Origin: Cordia subcordata
Taxonomy: Eukaryota; Streptophyta; Magnoliopsida; Boraginales; Cordiaceae
Assembly (NCBI GenBank): GCA_028554755.1
Contig: JAPTOF010000001.1
Location: 35,917,501 to 35,981,500 of the forward strand
Length of the DNA stretch: 64,000 nucleotides
Direction: 5' to 3'
Shown: positions 10,264 to 21,340 of the stretch, piece by piece
Position numbering within the stretch: position 1 is the stretch's first letter
How the letters are laid out: every line of letters begins with the position of its first letter
Notes under the pieces: generated by a model
The model's database searches: none
Seen by the model: only the letters and a program-made list of their open reading frames with translations
What the model was told of the DNA's origin: nothing
Made by a program: the position numbers and the translations under genes

Positions 10264-12828
10264 TCTTTACCTTAGGAGCTTCTAGAATACCTAGATCAAT
10301 TTCTACCCATTCTTATATTTCACCTATAGATTATAGAGTTGAGTTACGTAATACAGTAGGTAGTTCTACTTCTAGATCCATAGACAGAGAGACTTTAGGT
10401 AATAGGGTCCAAGGTCTTAGGATTAATGATGAAAATATTGTTCAGGGTATTTATAATAATACTGAACATAATAATTTTGAACCAGAAATAATTGAGTCAG
10501 AGGTAAATTTTCCAGTTTAATGGATAATAAAATCAAGATTAATTTTTTCTCTAGGAAGCCCAGCTAGGAAACAAATACAAGCTGAGTTTAATAAACTAAT
10601 ATTTAAATCTTTTAGGGATTGGTTTGCTAGGAATTTCCCTAGAGAAGAAAGAAATATTCTTCAAGATCAGTTCTATAGTTATTTAGAACATATAAATCAG
10701 TTTAAGGATTTTATTCCTTGGTTTTTTTATAATTATTTAAGATAGCATATTAATGTCTTAGAAAGAATGTGAAAATTAAAAAATGGTGAGGAAATAGAAT
10801 CTATTTATCCACCAACCACACAACCCATTTTAATTGAAAAAGATAGAGTTAGGTTATATGCCAATGCTTTCTTCAATATGCAGGAAAATGAAATCTTGCA
10901 AGGCACAACGAAACAAATTAATGATGTGGTAAAACAAAATAATTTTTCTAATCTTTATTTAGTAGCCTTAGGAGAACAAATAATGTTTCTTAATAATTGG
11001 ATGCTAAAAACTTATATAGAAATTGAAGAAATTAAAAAACAACTTAATAAATCAAAGATTGAGGGTGAAACTAGTGGAGAAAAAATTAAATCTAATCCTA
11101 TTCAACCTCCACCAGAAATAAAAAAATTTATTCTTGAACCAATAAGTAAATTTGGTAGGTTATTGGATGATAAGTTCAAAACATTAAAAATTAATGTTAT
11201 AACCAGAGAAGATGTACCAGATTTAGTTGATCATATAAGACAACAGGAAATTGTTGATGATAGTTTGAATAAAATAAGGGCATATAATAGTAAATTTGCT
11301 CAAAAACATGTAGGTCAGAAATTTTATTACCCTAAACCTAGTCCTCAAGAGGAACCATCTCAAGATTAGTTTTACTATAATGGTATATGAATGGAATATA
11401 GATGGTATGACAGATCAACAGATCTATAATACAATTCATAGGATGATGATGTATTCTATAATATGTAAACAACATAACAATACGAATAGAAATATTGCTT
11501 TGATGATTATAGCAGGTTTTATTGGTCAATTAAAAGGATGGTGGGATAATTATCTTCAAGAATCAAGAAGAGACACCATACTTAATTCAGTAAAACAGGA
11601 AGATGGCCAGAATAAGCCAGATGCAGTTTATACACTGACAATCAATATTTGTGAACATTTCACAGGTAGATTCACAACTAATGTTGAGAATATTAGGTCA
11701 CTTTTACAAAATCTTAAGTGTCCTACTTTAACCTCATTTAGGTGGTATAAGGATGTATTCCTTAGTCGCGTTATGGAATTACTAGAGACGAGTCAGTCCC
11801 ATTGGAAATCTAAGTTCATAGATGGACTTCTACACTTATTTGCTGAGAGAGTGAAAAGAACCCTTAGGTCAGGAGTGTCAGCCATAGATTATAGTAATCT
11901 TAGTTATGGCACTATAATAGGAAAATGTATTCAAGAGGGTTTAGCTTTATGTAATGAAATTAAGCTTAACCAACAAATTAAAAAACAAAATCTCACAGAA
12001 AGAAAACAATTAGGGCATTTCTATGACCAATTTGGTGTTGATATACCTCAATCTAGTACGATTAATAAGAAAGTCTTACATAGGATAGAGAAATTTAGGT
12101 CACCTAGTTATTATAAGAAAATAGCAACTAGGAGAGAGAGAAAACAAAAAAGAATAGAGGAAAAGAAAAAGAGTGGTTACTATAAGAAAAAATCACGAAA
12201 TAAAATTCCAACTTGTTTTAAATGTGGAAGAGTTGGTCATTATGCTAATAAATGTTATGTTAAGAAAAAACTTAAGCAACTTAATATAGATGAAGAGCTT
12301 AGGGATAATCTTAAGAAAATAATGCTTAATTCGGATTCAGATTTACAATCTACTTCTGAGTCTGATAAAACACAATCCTCTAAATCTTCAGAGGATCTTC
12401 ATCATATTCATAATCAATATACTAAATCAGAATTCATTTCTTCTTCAGATGAAGGTAAGGAATCAAATAAAGGTTGTCAGATGTGTATTAATAAAATACA
12501 GAGTGAGGAAGAGAATAATTATTATAAAATTCTTTCTCAATTTCAAGAATTTCAAATAAATGTTCTTACTAATGATAATATTATTGAACTCTTAAAAATA
12601 ATTAAGGATTCAAATATGAGAGATAAAATTTTAGATTCCTTAGGAAAACATAGGGAATTAGAGGAATCTATGGAGATTTCACATAGGAATTTTGAACCTT
12701 ATACTCTTAAGGAAGTTAGGAGAAGGTTAGAAGATAGACATAAAATATCTTCATCCACAACAGTTCAGGATCTTCAAATAGAGGTAGATAACCTGAAGAA
12801 AGAAATAAAAATTTTATCTTAGGAAAAT
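10264..12828 (+). pseudogene. Viral coat protein region of ORF1 with CCHC zinc knuckle, broken
   Basis: N-terminal part 10264-10877 is readable in one frame but has TAA, TAG and TGA stops. 10878-11369 is open, then a stop at 11367-11369 and a length change near 11390 (compare the inverted copy at 7807-8350) shift the frame. 11380-12822 is open for 480 codons and carries the CCHC knuckle CFKCGRVGHYANKC (nt 12214-12255), which binds pregenomic RNA, preceded by a lysine/arginine-rich stretch and followed by a serine/acid-rich tail. A TAG at 12820-12822 separates it from the protease region in the same frame. Confidence 0.85.
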
Positions 12829-14972
12829 GTGGTGATTAAAGATCAGATAGGGATCTTAACTCACAGATTAGATAAAATGGATAAAGGAAAGAGTATAGTC
12901 CAGGAAGATAAAGGACAAGGTAGTACTCTTGAATTAGAACCATTTTTAGGAAAGATGGAATATATAACTTCACAAAAATGGATAGTTAATACTACTCTTT
13001 TAATCCAAGGAGAGTTTAAACAAGAATTAGTTGTTCTTATAGATAGTGGAGCAGATTTAAATTATATTCAGGAAGGATTAATTCCTACAAAATATTTTGA
13101 AAAAACCACCCATTCATTGAGTTCTGCAAGTGGTAATAAAATGGAGATATTATATAAATTATCTCAAGCATATATTTGTCAAGATAGACAATGCATTCCG
13201 ACTAGTTTTGTATTAGTTAGGAATATGACAAATCAAGTCATATTAGGTACCCATTTCCTTCACAAGATATTTCCCATAAAGGAAATTACTACTAGAGGAA
13301 TTGTAGGTAGTTTTGAAGAAACATCAATAACATTTAATTTTATTAGGGATGCAATTTCTAGGATGCTTAATGAAATTGTTGATTTGATTAAAGCTAAAGG
13401 TAATCAATTAAATTATCTTAGGCAAGAAATATCAACCTTAACAATAAAGGATAGGTTAAATAATCGAAAACTTCAGGATAAAATAAAATTGATAATAAAT
13501 CAATTTTCGTCAGATATTTGTGCTGATCATCCTAATGCTTTTTGGAATATAAAGAAGCATATTGTTTCTTTACCATATATAGATGGTTTTGATGAGAAGG
13601 ATATTCCTACTAAATCTAGACCATGTCAAATGAGTCAAGAATATTTAGAATTCTGTACAAAGGAGATAGATAGTCTTTTTAGTAAGGGATTAAAAAGAAA
13701 ATCTCATTCTCCATGGAGTTGTACAGGATTTTATGTTAAAAAGCATGCAGAGAGAGAGAGGAGTCCCTAGACTAGTTACTAATTATAAGCCACTTAATAA
13801 GGTTTTAAAGTGGATTAGGTACCCTATTCCTAATAAAAAGGATTTACTTGATAGGGTTCATGATGCATGCATATTTTCTAAGTTTGATATGAAGTCAGGT
13901 TACTATCAGATACAGGTAGTAGAAGAAGATAAGTATAAGACAGCATTTGTTGTACCAATAGGGCATTTTGAATGGAATGTAATGCCATTTGGATTGAAAA
14001 ATGCACCTTCTGAATTTCAAAACATTATGAATGATATATTCATACCTTATAGTGATTTTATGGTTGTTTATGTTGATGATGTTTTAGTATTTTCTAAGGA
14101 CATTGAAACCCATTTTAAACATTTGGATATTTTCAAAAAATTAATTATCCAAAATGGGTTGGTTGTATCTAAACCAAAAATGCAAATATTTCAAACTAAG
14201 ATTAGATTCTTAGGACATTTTATTGAAGATGGGAAAATAATTCCTATTGATAGATGTATTGAATTTGCTTCTAAGTTTTCGGATATAATTACTGATAAAA
14301 ATCAATTGCAAAGATTTTTAGGTAGTCTAAATTATATTTCACCTTATTATAGGAATCTTGCTAGGGATACAGCTATTTTATATGATAGGCTTAAGAAATC
14401 CCCATCAATATGGTCAGTTAAACATACTGAAGCAGTTAGGTTAATAAAATCTAAGATTAAGCAAGTGCCTTGTTTAATGCTTGCAAATCCCTCATAGGAT
14501 AAAATTGTTGAGACAGATGCTTGTAATATTGGTTTTGGTGGTGTTTTGAAGTAGGTACACCCCATATATAAACAAGAATATCTTGTTAGATATCATTCTG
14601 GGAAATGGTGGTGTTTTGAAGCAGGTACACCCCATATCTAAACAAAAATATCTTGTTAGATATCATTCTGGGAAATGGAATGAGAGTCAACAAAATTATG
14701 CTACTGTAGCTAAGGAAATTTTAGCAATTGTCAAATGTGTTTTGAAATTTCAAAATGATCTTTTGAATCGAAAGTTTTTAATAAAAACTGATTGTCAATC
14801 TGCAAAATATATGTTTAATAAAGATTTCAAACATAATGTGTCTAAGCAAATGTTTACCAGATGGCAGGCCAATTTAGCCCCATTTGATTTTGAAATCAAA
14901 TATATTCAGGAAAAGAATAATACTTTGCCTGATTTTCTCACCCGTGAATTTCTGCAGGATGCAGCCCCCTGA
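12829..14972 (+). pseudogene. Viral protease, reverse transcriptase and RNase H region of ORF1, broken
   Basis: Domains in order: retropepsin-like aspartic protease with D-S-G-A at 13042-13053 and downstream ILGTHFL; reverse transcriptase with the YVDD active site at 14069-14080; RNase H1 with the first catalytic Asp region just before 14537, Glu (AKEILAIV), Asp (TDCQSAKY) and the late Asp (LPDFLTREF). A frameshift lies in an (AG)n run near 13750. A stop at 14495-14497 and a 70 bp tandem duplication (14537-14676) break RNase H. Ends in TGA at 14970-14972. Confidence 0.9.
14537..14676 (+). repeat. 70-bp tandem duplication inside viral RNase H
   Basis: 14537-14606 and 14607-14676 are direct repeats with three mismatches. 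Seventy is not a multiple of three, so the frame shifts. The mismatches show it is not a recent assembly artefact. Confidence 0.95.
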
Positions 14973-16188
14973 TAGGGGAGGAGAACACAAGAGTAGGGGG
15001 AAATATGCCCAATCAAACTACCCAGCAAATCAAGGCCAAGGGAAATATGCCTAAGGACGTGGTCGTGGTAGGGGAAATAAAGCCCCAGATTACCATTTCA
15101 CAAATAAAGCGATTGAATTGGCTGTGGAAGAAGCGGAACACCAGAGAAATATACTTCGGGCCCAGAGATTTGATCTCCGCTTACCACATCTAAATTCTCC
15201 TGTTTATGAGGAAGTAATAAAACTTCTGGACGATCAAGAGGAGAAAGCAGCGGAGAAGAATAAAACTTCTTTTGCTTCAGCTCTGAATAATACAGAGCAG
15301 GATGATTCCTTGCAATATTCACAGGGAAATCAACAGGAAATAATCATGTATTTGTCACAAAGAGATCTTGTATATAAACAGGATCCTTGGATACTCATGC
15401 AAAAATATCTTGATGAGTTTTCCTTTCTAGCTCAATCATATAAGACTCGACACCATTATGAGAATATACTCATAAAAACATTCTCTGCAGAATTTGAATA
15501 TTTCAAGAAGAATGGTAAGGCAGATATGATGGCCAGAGATATTGCTTGTAGCAAAATCTCTATCAGAAGTATTATCAATGCTGATGAATGGGGGTGAAGT
15601 ACTCATAAGTTGAGAGAATATATTTCTTCTAATTTGAAGACCCCAATGCAATATTCATATTGGGATTATGTGGATACTTTTACGAAGGTATTTTAATTCG
15701 AGAATGAGCAGAAAAAGCATTCATGGTTCGTGAAAATTGCAGCTAATGTTCTCAATAAAGAGATTCCATCTTGGTTTATAATTTGGTGGAATTACTTTGG
15801 TCCAAGTCCGACAATATTACCGGAGCCATTCAAGGGAATATATGCAGAATGGTTGGAGTGTTCGCCGAGGATAGCAAATTTGGAAGATCAACAACAATAT
15901 GTTGAAGGTACGGCGTCTATGTATTTCTTTCTAGAATTCTCAATCCCCTAGATAGTCAGATGGATACCAGAAGTTGGCCATACCCAATAGCATATTCCGT
16001 GTTTGAAGAGAATATTCTTCACAAAGTTCTGGCACAAAATGATCCAGATAGATCCTAGTACAAGTGAATTATTTGCTAAGGATCATGTCAAAGAAATTGA
16101 AGACAAAATTCTTCAATATAAAGAAGAATTAAAGGAGAAGAAGAAGAAGAAGAAGAAGATGCAAGAATCTCCACAATCACAATTGTCT

Positions 16189-16190
<2 letters not shown>
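14959..16190 (+). pseudogene. Viral ORF2, N-terminal part, broken
   Basis: An ATG at 14959 overlaps the end of ORF1 by 14 nt in another frame, the expected ORF1/ORF2 arrangement of florendoviruses. One frame can be followed for about 410 codons to the microsatellite at 16190. It holds an RGRGRG stretch, aromatic motifs (YSYWDYVDTFTKVF, WFIIWWNYFGPSPTILPE) and a late polylysine run encoded by (AAG)n. In-frame stops at 15052-15054, 15595-15597, about 15694, 15949-15951 and near 15991. Function of this protein family is unknown to me. The last part appears relocated to 8357-8635. Confidence 0.7.
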
Positions 16191-16250
<60 letters not shown>

Positions 16251-16300
16251 GGTCATTATCATCATCATCATTACTACTACTACTACTACTATACTATTAT
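16191..16300. repeat. Triplet microsatellite at the right viral junction
   Basis: (ATT)n, then (ATC)n and (TAC)n, returning into the arm of the Tourist-like element. With 7534-7806 it brackets the viral insertion. Confidence 0.95.
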
Positions 16301-17184
16301 AAGAATAAGATAATATATTTCATAATTAAATATTTATTTTCATAATCATATTTTAATATTAAAGTATAACTAATTTTTTATATAAAATATTTGTATCAAT
16401 ATTACAAAAATTAATTTTAATAGATTCAAAATTATTTTGTTAAAAAAAAGTACTAATAAAACTTATGCTTCTAATAATATTGATCATATATAAATTGAAA
16501 TTTATTTTTATATTATTTCTTATTTATATTTGTAAAAGAAAAAGAAAAAATATAGAGAGAGATTGGAAAAAGAATAGAAAAATAAAAAATATAAAAAGGG
16601 TAGAATTGCCCCCAAAAAAATGAAAGTTAAAAACTGCTTGAAAAGCTAAAATTTTTAGTTTTTGAGAAATATTAAAAGCTACCTAAAAAGCTAATTAAAA
16701 TGTTACTCAAAATGTTAGTTTACTGAGCAACAATAATTTAGCAAAGTAGTATTTTGACCAATCAAAACGCTAAATGCTACTTGCAAAGGTGTTGCCAAAC
16801 ACGTACAAAAATTTTAGCCTTTCAGGTAACTATTAGCTTTTCACTTTTTTTTAGGCAATTCTACCCCTTTTTTTCATTTTGTTAATAGACTGCTCTTTCT
16901 CCAATCTCTTTCTAAATTTTTACCTTTTTCTTTCACAAATAAAAATTAAAAAATAAAATAAAAATAAGTGTCAAATTGTATCTAATTTACATATACTAAA
17001 AAGTATAATTTTTATTAATTCTTTTTTTGACAAAATAAATCTTGAATATGTTAAAATTAATTTTTAAAATATTAATACAAATGTTTTATCAAAAAATTAG
17101 TTATATTTTAATATTAGAATATTATTATAAAAAATGAATGTCTAACTACAAAATATATTATCTTATTCCTATAATAGTAATAAT
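16269..17184. repeat. Large imperfect palindrome, centre of the Tourist-like element
   Basis: Arms 16269-16610 and 16854-17184 are inverted copies, ending inward at AAAAGGGTAGAATTGCC and GGCAATTCTACCCC. The 16611-16853 centre contains repeated AAAAGCTAA-type motifs and may be a further nested MITE. AT-rich and non-coding. Confidence 0.8.
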
Positions 17185-17409
17185 GATTATAATTATCATA
17201 ACAACAACAACAACAATAATAATAATAACAACATGATATCGATGTCCTTTTACTTCATTTTATATTAATTAGTTAATCTAACAGCTAATTTTACTAAAGA
17301 CACTATTTAATCAACTAGTTAAATAGCTAATAGCTAAAATACAACAGTTATCAGCTATCCAAATAACAATCAGCTATCCTAACAACTAATTTTGCTGAAC
17401 AGACCCTTA

Positions 17410-19023
17410 ATTTTGATCCTTGAACTAATATTCGTTAGACACTATTAGTGCCTTTAGTCATATCCATCCAAAAACTAGCAAAGTTGGCTTTTAGATGAAA
17501 ATAAGTAAAAAAGGATAATAATATCTAAGAGTTAAAAGTTTATAGGCCAAAAGACTTACTATAATAATTTAGAGATCAAAATATCTTGTGTGCTATATTT
17601 TAGGAATTTGTGAAGAATTAACGGCCTATTTGGCTAAGCTTATTTGGGACTTATAAGGTGCAAATAGTAAAAAGTATGTAAAGGATAATTTTTTTTAAGA
17701 GTTTATAAGCTACAAAATAAGTACAGCCAAACACGCTCTAAAATGTATTACTATGCTATAAGAATTGTCCAAATTTGAACTCATTTTAATAGCCTTATGA
17801 ATGTTAGAACAAATTTGAAAACAACTTCGGAAAATTAGATAAGGAATGTCATCTAAACTAGATTCATGTGCTTATAAATAATCTAAAAATTCTCAAGTGT
17901 CACTCTTTTATTCTTCTTCAATTCTAGATTCCTTTTAAGCGACAATAGATAGTATATACAAGTTATAACGGCTTAAATGACTAGATTCTTCAATGAATTT
18001 ATTCAACTTGCAAAGAATATTTTCCGAAGATATTGATGGCAAGGGTATTCTTTTGTCTTAGTTTATTCTCTATTTTTTTAATTTTCAGAGTTTATGAATT
18101 TGAATAAATCAAGGAAATCAGAAATTACATATAAGATAATATTGAATATCGTAGCTCCAAAAGGATACTAAACTTAATAGAAATAATTTTATATTTTTAT
18201 AAATAGGATTCTGTTACATTAAAATCTCGAACACGCGAATCAAATTTGAACAGAATGAGGTAAATATTTCACTTGTATAATATGTGCCATCTTTGAACAA
18301 TAAACCTCAAGAAACAGATATTTCTAATTAAAGCATAAGAAAGACCACCCAAAAAAACGATGGTAAATTATTATGTATCAAATCTTTAATAATTTCTTAC
18401 ATAATAAAATTTTTATGATACATGAAAAATTTTAACATTTAACACATAAACTCTTACTATATAATGGAACGGTGATGCCTTCATTTTTTTTTATATAATA
18501 AATTTTTGTTAGATATAAGATATATTTGGTATTACATATAAATTTTTGGACCTCAGGATGCTCCAAAGATAAAGGTAGGACAAGAATACAATTTATGATC
18601 AAATTTGAATCGTGTTCCCTGTCCTAATGAGTTTAGCATGCATGTATTGGAACATAATATTGCACTAAATTTCATGAATTAATGCTTAGATTCCATTAAA
18701 ATTCTGGAAATGAAACTCTGTAAACTAAATTTTATGTTTAAAAAAGAAAGGTACATAAATATTTTCATTAGAAAAGACAGGTGAAAGTGACAAAAAAAAA
18801 AGCAAAAACGGGAAAAAGACAATGAATCCTAGGCACACGAGTCTCCACTTTGTACGCATCACTGGCTCACTCCCATGCGCACTCCGAATCACACATAAAA
18901 GACGCAAATTATACAGTACATAGTAACTTACATATACTCACCAAGTTACATGTACTTTTAGCAAGTGTATTACATACGCCCTATTAAAAAAAAACTTCTT
19001 ACAAATATGTTTATCTTCATAAT
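17410..19023. other. AT-rich spacer without gene
   Basis: No supportable coding frame or RNA gene; a few short frames have no family resemblance. Confidence 0.5.
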
Positions 19024-19068
19024 CTTCTCTCTCTCTCTCTCTCTCTCCCCCCCCCCTCACACACACAA
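19024..19068. repeat. (CT)n(C)n(AC)n microsatellite
   Basis: Alternating CT, a C run, then ACACAC. Related CT/CA-rich sequence continues to about 19170. Confidence 0.9.
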
Positions 19069-19274
19069 GCATGCAGTCTCTCTCACACAAATACACACAA
19101 ACACGCATAGATCTTAGTTTGTTATCTTTCTCTGTGTCTCTCTCTCACACATACAAATGCAAACTATCTCTCAACCAAACAAATCTCAGACGGTTGTTAG
19201 AGCTCAAACATGTAAGTGATGAGTCGCTCGATGTGTGCTCTCTATGTGTGCGCGTGCTCTGTGCATGTGTGTTA

Positions 19275-20050
19275 TGCGTGTGATGGTGGTTATTGTGGTG
19301 GTGGTGGTGGTGGTGTGTGAATGTTTGTGTATTAGCAGAGAAGGAAAGGCTTTTTTTTTTTTTTTTTGTGTTGTGAGTTTTGGTTGAATAAGAAAGGCTG
19401 TTATGGAAGAAAGGATTAATGGAGGTTGTTGTGGCAGCAACGGTGGTATTGTGTGAATAGTGGTTTCAGAATTTTTTTTTATTTTTTTTTGTATTGTGAG
19501 CTTTAGTCGAGTAAGAAAGGTTGTTGTGGAAGAAAGTTTCTGAACACGGGCATTTGTAGTGGCGAACATTTTGATCAAATTTGTTAACATGGTATTTATA
19601 AGTATGAATGTGTCGTTTATAGATATAAACATGTCGATAATAAGCTGTAAACATATAGTACAAAAATTGTAAACATATAAAATAAAAATTATGAATGTGT
19701 AAAAGTTGTGAATATATAGTATAAAAATTGTAAAGTTATAAAACTTATGAATATGTAAAAGTTGTGAATTTATAATATAAAAATTATAAATATGAAATGC
19801 ATATTTTTCAAATAACAATTTTTTTAATTTCTTAAAAATCGAAATAGTTAAAAAAATATTAAAAATATTAAAATAATTAAATTGTGAATATAGACTATAA
19901 AGACTATGAACATATATTTGTAAATAATTAAAATTTATTGAAATAATTAAAAATATTAAAATTTTGAACATATAGTATGAAATTTTTAAAAAAAATTGTG
20001 GAAATATAGTATAAATTTGTGAATTATGAAATACATATTTTTTTAACAAT
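19275..20050. repeat. GGT microsatellite followed by degenerate AT-rich tandem motif
   Basis: (GGT)n at about 19293-19315, then T-rich runs. From about 19560 to 20040 a motif close to GTTGTGAATATATAGTATAAAAATT recurs many times with variation. The long minus-strand open frame across it is low-complexity and not a gene. Confidence 0.7.
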
Positions 20051-20324
20051 ACTTTTTTAATTTTGTGAAATTTAAAAAGAAAATAAAATTAAACTAAAAA
20101 AATAAACTTGTATTCATTTTTCTCTTCTTCTTTCTCAACGTCAATGGTTGTGCCGTTTTGTTCATTTTTTCTTTTGCAGTTGAGCACGTGATTTACACAT
20201 GGGGAAGGGTGCAGGACGCTTGTGCAGCACACGGTGCTCGGTGCACGGTATATTTGCTGTATAAAAGAGTAATGCTAGAGGTCGCTGTATTATTTTCATC
20301 CTTACATGGCATGTTGAGTTGGCA

Positions 20325-21250
20325 CGTTAATTAGACTTTTTTTTAAAAATTTCTCTCCTTCTTGATTTCTTTCTCACTCTTCTTTCTTTTCTTGTTTTGC
20401 TCTTTTTTTTTATTTCCTTTTCTTCCCTTTTCTTTATTTCCTTTTTTGTCTCCCTTAAGTCTCCATTAATTAACATTTCCTCTTTATTTTTCTTTCTCTT
20501 TTTACTTTGAAGTGAGCAATAAATGTCTCCTATTTTTTTCAGGCTCTTTCTTTCTTTTTTTTTTTTAGACCTTTTCTTTTTCTCTTTGTTATCTCATTTT
20601 TGGATGTTTCAATGAACTCTCTGAATTTATCAACATGTAACTGACTTTAGGTGCAAAATTTGCCGCCATAGGTTATAGCCATACAACTTTCACTGTTTGA
20701 CCTCAATACAAAGGTAACAGGGACAACATTTTGTTGATGGACTACTACAAATTACAATGACAAAAAAATTCTCTAATATTACCAACATCAAAGCATCTAT
20801 TAATCATCCCAAAACATTGGTTCTCAAAGAAGCATTTCTTTCTCATTTTGAGAATAATTTATTTATTATTATTATTTTTGGTAGAAAGAATGACAGAAGG
20901 GGCATATCTATCATAAACGGCAAATGACATCCCATTATTTCAAGAGGATTGAGTAAGAGTTTTCCTCTGTGAGCAGCAACAATTTGGCGTTAATTCATTG
21001 AAACCATCCAAAAATGAGATAACAAAGAGAAAAAGAAAAAGCCTGAAAAAAAAAAGAAAAAGTCTGGAAAAAAGGAGGTGTCTATTGCTCGAGTAAAAAG
21101 AGAAAGAAAAGTAAAGAGGAAACGTTAATTAAGGAGACAAGAAAGGAGATAAAGAAAAAGAAAGAAAAGGAAATAAAAAAAATAGAAAAACAAGGGAACA
21201 ATAAAGAGTGAGAAAAAACAATAAAAAGGGAGAACTATTTTTTGCTTATG
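20325..21250. mobile_element. Inverted-repeat element with arms of ~250-300 bp
   Basis: The left arm (about 20330-20625, pyrimidine-rich plus strand) is the inverse of the right arm (about 20995-21240). It shares, in inverse order, TTATCTCATTTTTGGATG, TTTACTTTGAA/TTTACTCGAG, AATTAAC(A/G)TTTCCTCTTTA and TTTATTTCCTTTTCTT. The about 370 bp centre has no coding frame. Long inverted arms with an unrelated centre suggest a non-autonomous Mutator-like or foldback element; no target duplication was fixed. Confidence 0.6.
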
Positions 21251-21340
21251 TGGCATATTTTTTCTTTTTAAAGCTCAGGTGGCATTTTATGCTTCCTTTC
21301 ATAGTTTAGATGGATTTTCCTACATGGCATGCCAAATGTA

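Larger units (their letters stand above)
7807..16190 (+). mobile_element. Endogenous pararetrovirus (Caulimoviridae, florendovirus-like), defective
   Basis: About 8.4 kb of integrated viral DNA between two ATT-type microsatellites. From 8357 on, the plus strand holds the end of ORF2, an intergenic region with promoter, a tRNA-Met primer site at 9357, ORF1 (movement protein, coat protein with zinc knuckle, aspartic protease, RT, RNase H1) and the start of ORF2, which is cut off by the right microsatellite. ORF1 followed by a slightly overlapping ORF2, with a tRNA-Met primer site just before ORF1, fits florendoviruses; petuviruses are related but have a single ORF. About 7.8 kb is roughly one genome length. 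At least ten in-frame stops, two or more frameshifts and a 70 bp duplication make it non-functional as it stands. An inverted coat-protein piece (7807-8350) is attached to the left end. Confidence 0.85.
7144..17406. mobile_element. Tourist-like palindromic MITE, split by a pararetrovirus insertion
   Basis: The left end (GGACCTATTTGGTAAATTTA, 7144 on) is inverted at the right end (17387-17406). Arms share TTATTTGGATAG(T/C)TGATA, then AATGTAAAATAACGTAAAAG / AATATAAAATGAAGTAAAAG and GATATCAT, then triplet microsatellites. TTA abuts both outer ends (7141-7143 and 17407-17409), as expected for the 3 bp TWA target duplication of PIF/Harbinger elements. Without the viral insert (7807-16190) the element is about 1.9 kb, with a central palindrome at 16269-17184. 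A related copy is at 60145-60823. No transposase. Family assignment is inferred from the TSD and the TIR start only. Confidence 0.6.

Noticed and set aside
19204..20049. 281-codon minus-strand open frame rich in Ile, Phe, Tyr and Asn
   Set aside because: It covers an AT-rich degenerate repeat and a GGT microsatellite; no domain, and composition explains the openness.
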